From: Arthrobacter sp. | GTDB lineage: Bacteria > Actinomycetota > Actinomycetes > Actinomycetales > Micrococcaceae | Length of the DNA stretch: 6,000 nt | Reading direction: 5' to 3' | Assembly (NCBI GenBank): GCA_025464545.1 | Contig: JAODMA010000415.1 | Location: 1 to 6,000, forward strand | Part shown: one piece after another, positions 5,298-6,000 of the stretch | How the letters are laid out: each line of letters opens with the position of its first letter | Numbering within the stretch: position 1 is the stretch's first letter | Notes under the pieces: model-generated | Database searches by the model: none | Told to the model about the DNA's origin: nothing | Seen by the model: the letters and a program-made list of their open reading frames with translations, nothing else | Translations under genes and position numbers: made by a program

Positions 5298-5313
5298 GTG
5301 AGACAAGTCTCAC
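5298..5313 (+). promoter_or_regulatory. Perfect 7-2-7 dyad upstream of alaA, probable operator
   Basis: GTGAGAC (5298-5304) and GTCTCAC (5307-5313) are perfect inverted repeats separated by AA. The symmetry extends with CC (5295-5296) and GG (5315-5316) after one T/G mismatch, giving a dyad of 22 bases. It covers the expected -35 region of the alaA promoter and is not followed by a T tract. Size and placement fit a dimeric transcription factor site. I cannot name the regulator from the sequence. Confidence 0.6.
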
Positions 5314-5328
5314 GGGAAGTACATCCCC

Positions 5329-5341
5329 AATATGGCATATT
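5329..5341 (+). promoter_or_regulatory. AT-rich dyad and probable -10 region of alaA
   Basis: AATATG (5329-5334) and CATATT (5336-5341) are perfect inverted repeats around a single G. It is a rare AT-rich island in this GC-rich DNA. CATATT matches four of six -10 consensus bases and ends six bases before the ATG at 5348. This would place the transcription start at or next to the start codon. No good -35 box is visible at normal spacing; that place is taken by the GTGAGAC dyad. Confidence 0.4.
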
Positions 5342-5347
5342 TGATGA

Positions 5348-6000
5348 ATGGCAGAATTCAAGCAGTCCACCAAGCTTCATAATGTCCTCTACGACATCCG
5401 TGGACCGATCCTTCAGGCCGCCCAGCAGATGGAGGCGGAGGGTCACCGGATCCTCAAACTGAACATCGGAAACCCGGCCCCGTTCGGGTTTGAAGCGCCG
5501 GACGCCATCCTGGTGGACATGATCCGGCACCTGCCGCACGCCCAGGGCTACAGCGATTCCCGGGGCATCTTCTCCGCCCGCACTGCCGTCTCGCAGTACT
5601 ACCAGACCCGCGGGATCCAGAACATCCACGTTGATGACATTTACCTGGGCAACGGTGTCAGCGAACTCATCACCATGTCGCTGATGGCCCTGCTGGACGA
5701 CGGCGACGAAGTCCTCATCCCGACCCCGGACTACCCGCTGTGGACCGCGTCGGTGGCGCTGGCCAGCGGCCGTCCGGTGCACTACCTGTGCGACGAGGAA
5801 TCCGGCTGGCAGCCTGACCTTGAGGATATGGAAGCCAAGATCACGCCCCGGACCAAGGGCATCGTCGTGATCAACCCCAACAACCCCACCGGTGCGGTGT
5901 ATCCGGAGGAGACGCTCAAGAAAATCGTTGCCCTGGCCGAGAAGCACGGCCTGATTCTCTTCGCCGACGAGATCTACGAGAAGATCCTCTACGAGGACGC
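5348..6000 (+). CDS. alaA: Alanine aminotransferase, AlaA type (PLP-dependent, fold type I), 3' end beyond window
   Basis: The enzyme transfers the amino group between glutamate and pyruvate, making alanine and 2-oxoglutarate in the cytoplasm. The first 217 codons are present, just over half of a protein usually near 405 aa. The sequence closely follows E. coli AlaA: HNVLYDIRGPIL (11-22), LKLNIGNPAPFGF (36-48), YLGNGVSELI (99-108), TPDYPLWTA (126-134), VHYLCDE (144-150), INPNNPTGAVY (175-185) and FADEIYEKILYED (205-217). Y129 and N177-N179 lie in the usual PLP-contact segments, and D207 should pair with the pyridine nitrogen. The catalytic lysine (SKTY region) lies beyond the window. No Shine-Dalgarno precedes ATG 5348; an ATG at 5344 is out of frame. 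A dyad and a -10-like box immediately upstream suggest a separate, possibly leaderless transcript rather than read-through from opuC. Confidence 0.92.
   Translation, partial: MAEFKQSTKLHNVLYDIRGPILQAAQQMEAEGHRILKLNIGNPAPFGFEAPDAILVDMIRHLPHAQGYSDSRGIFSARTAVSQYYQTRGIQNIHVDDIYLGNGVSELITMSLMALLDDGDEVLIPTPDYPLWTASVALASGRPVHYLCDEESGWQPDLEDMEAKITPRTKGIVVINPNNPTGAVYPEETLKKIVALAEKHGLILFADEIYEKILYED

Noticed and set aside
5243..5947. 234-codon minus-strand frame opposite alaA
   Set aside because: The + strand encodes near-family-consensus AlaA here. The antisense frame is a codon-bias shadow.

Overview
The window comes from a high-GC Gram-positive bacterium. Codon third positions are strongly G/C, translation starts include GTG and TTG, short 1-4 nt gene overlaps are common, and the proteins look actinobacterial. 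An Arthrobacter-like member of the Micrococcaceae is my best guess; this is an inference from general protein character, not from a marker gene. All confidently called genes lie on the + strand. I see no rRNA, tRNA, insertion sequence, prophage gene or CRISPR array.

Layout. Positions 1-48 hold the last 15 codons of an unidentified gene, followed by a perfect 10-bp stem-loop at 59-84. Positions 85-295 hold a possible 28-codon small ORF (143-229) with a perfect GGAGG ribosome binding site and a stem-loop two bases after its stop. From about 296 to 1489 lies a circularly permuted GTPase, RsgA, a late assembly factor for the 30S ribosomal subunit. A 173-bp gap follows with a good SigA-type promoter (TTTACA, 18 bp, TATGAT). 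From 1663 to 5187 is a compact four-gene operon for an OpuC/ProU-type (osmoprotectant, quaternary amine) ABC importer: ATPase with C-terminal CBS region, two membrane subunits and a substrate-binding lipoprotein. The last 650 bases hold the start of an AlaA-type alanine aminotransferase gene that runs off the window.

How the genes work together. The binding lipoprotein captures a compatible solute such as glycine betaine outside the membrane. The two permeases form a heterodimeric channel, and the ATPase drives uptake. All four genes overlap by 1-4 nt, which suggests translational coupling and balanced subunit production. The operon ends in a GC-rich stem-loop region. alaA appears to have its own promoter: a 7-2-7 perfect dyad sits over the -35 region, and an AT-rich -10-like dyad ends only six bases before the ATG. 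There is no Shine-Dalgarno sequence, so a leaderless, operator-controlled transcript is plausible.

Overall this is ordinary core and transport gene content. The points worth a second look are regulatory: the small ORF and hairpin before rsgA, and the dyad plus apparent leaderless start of alaA. I found no convincing evidence of a new multi-gene system.
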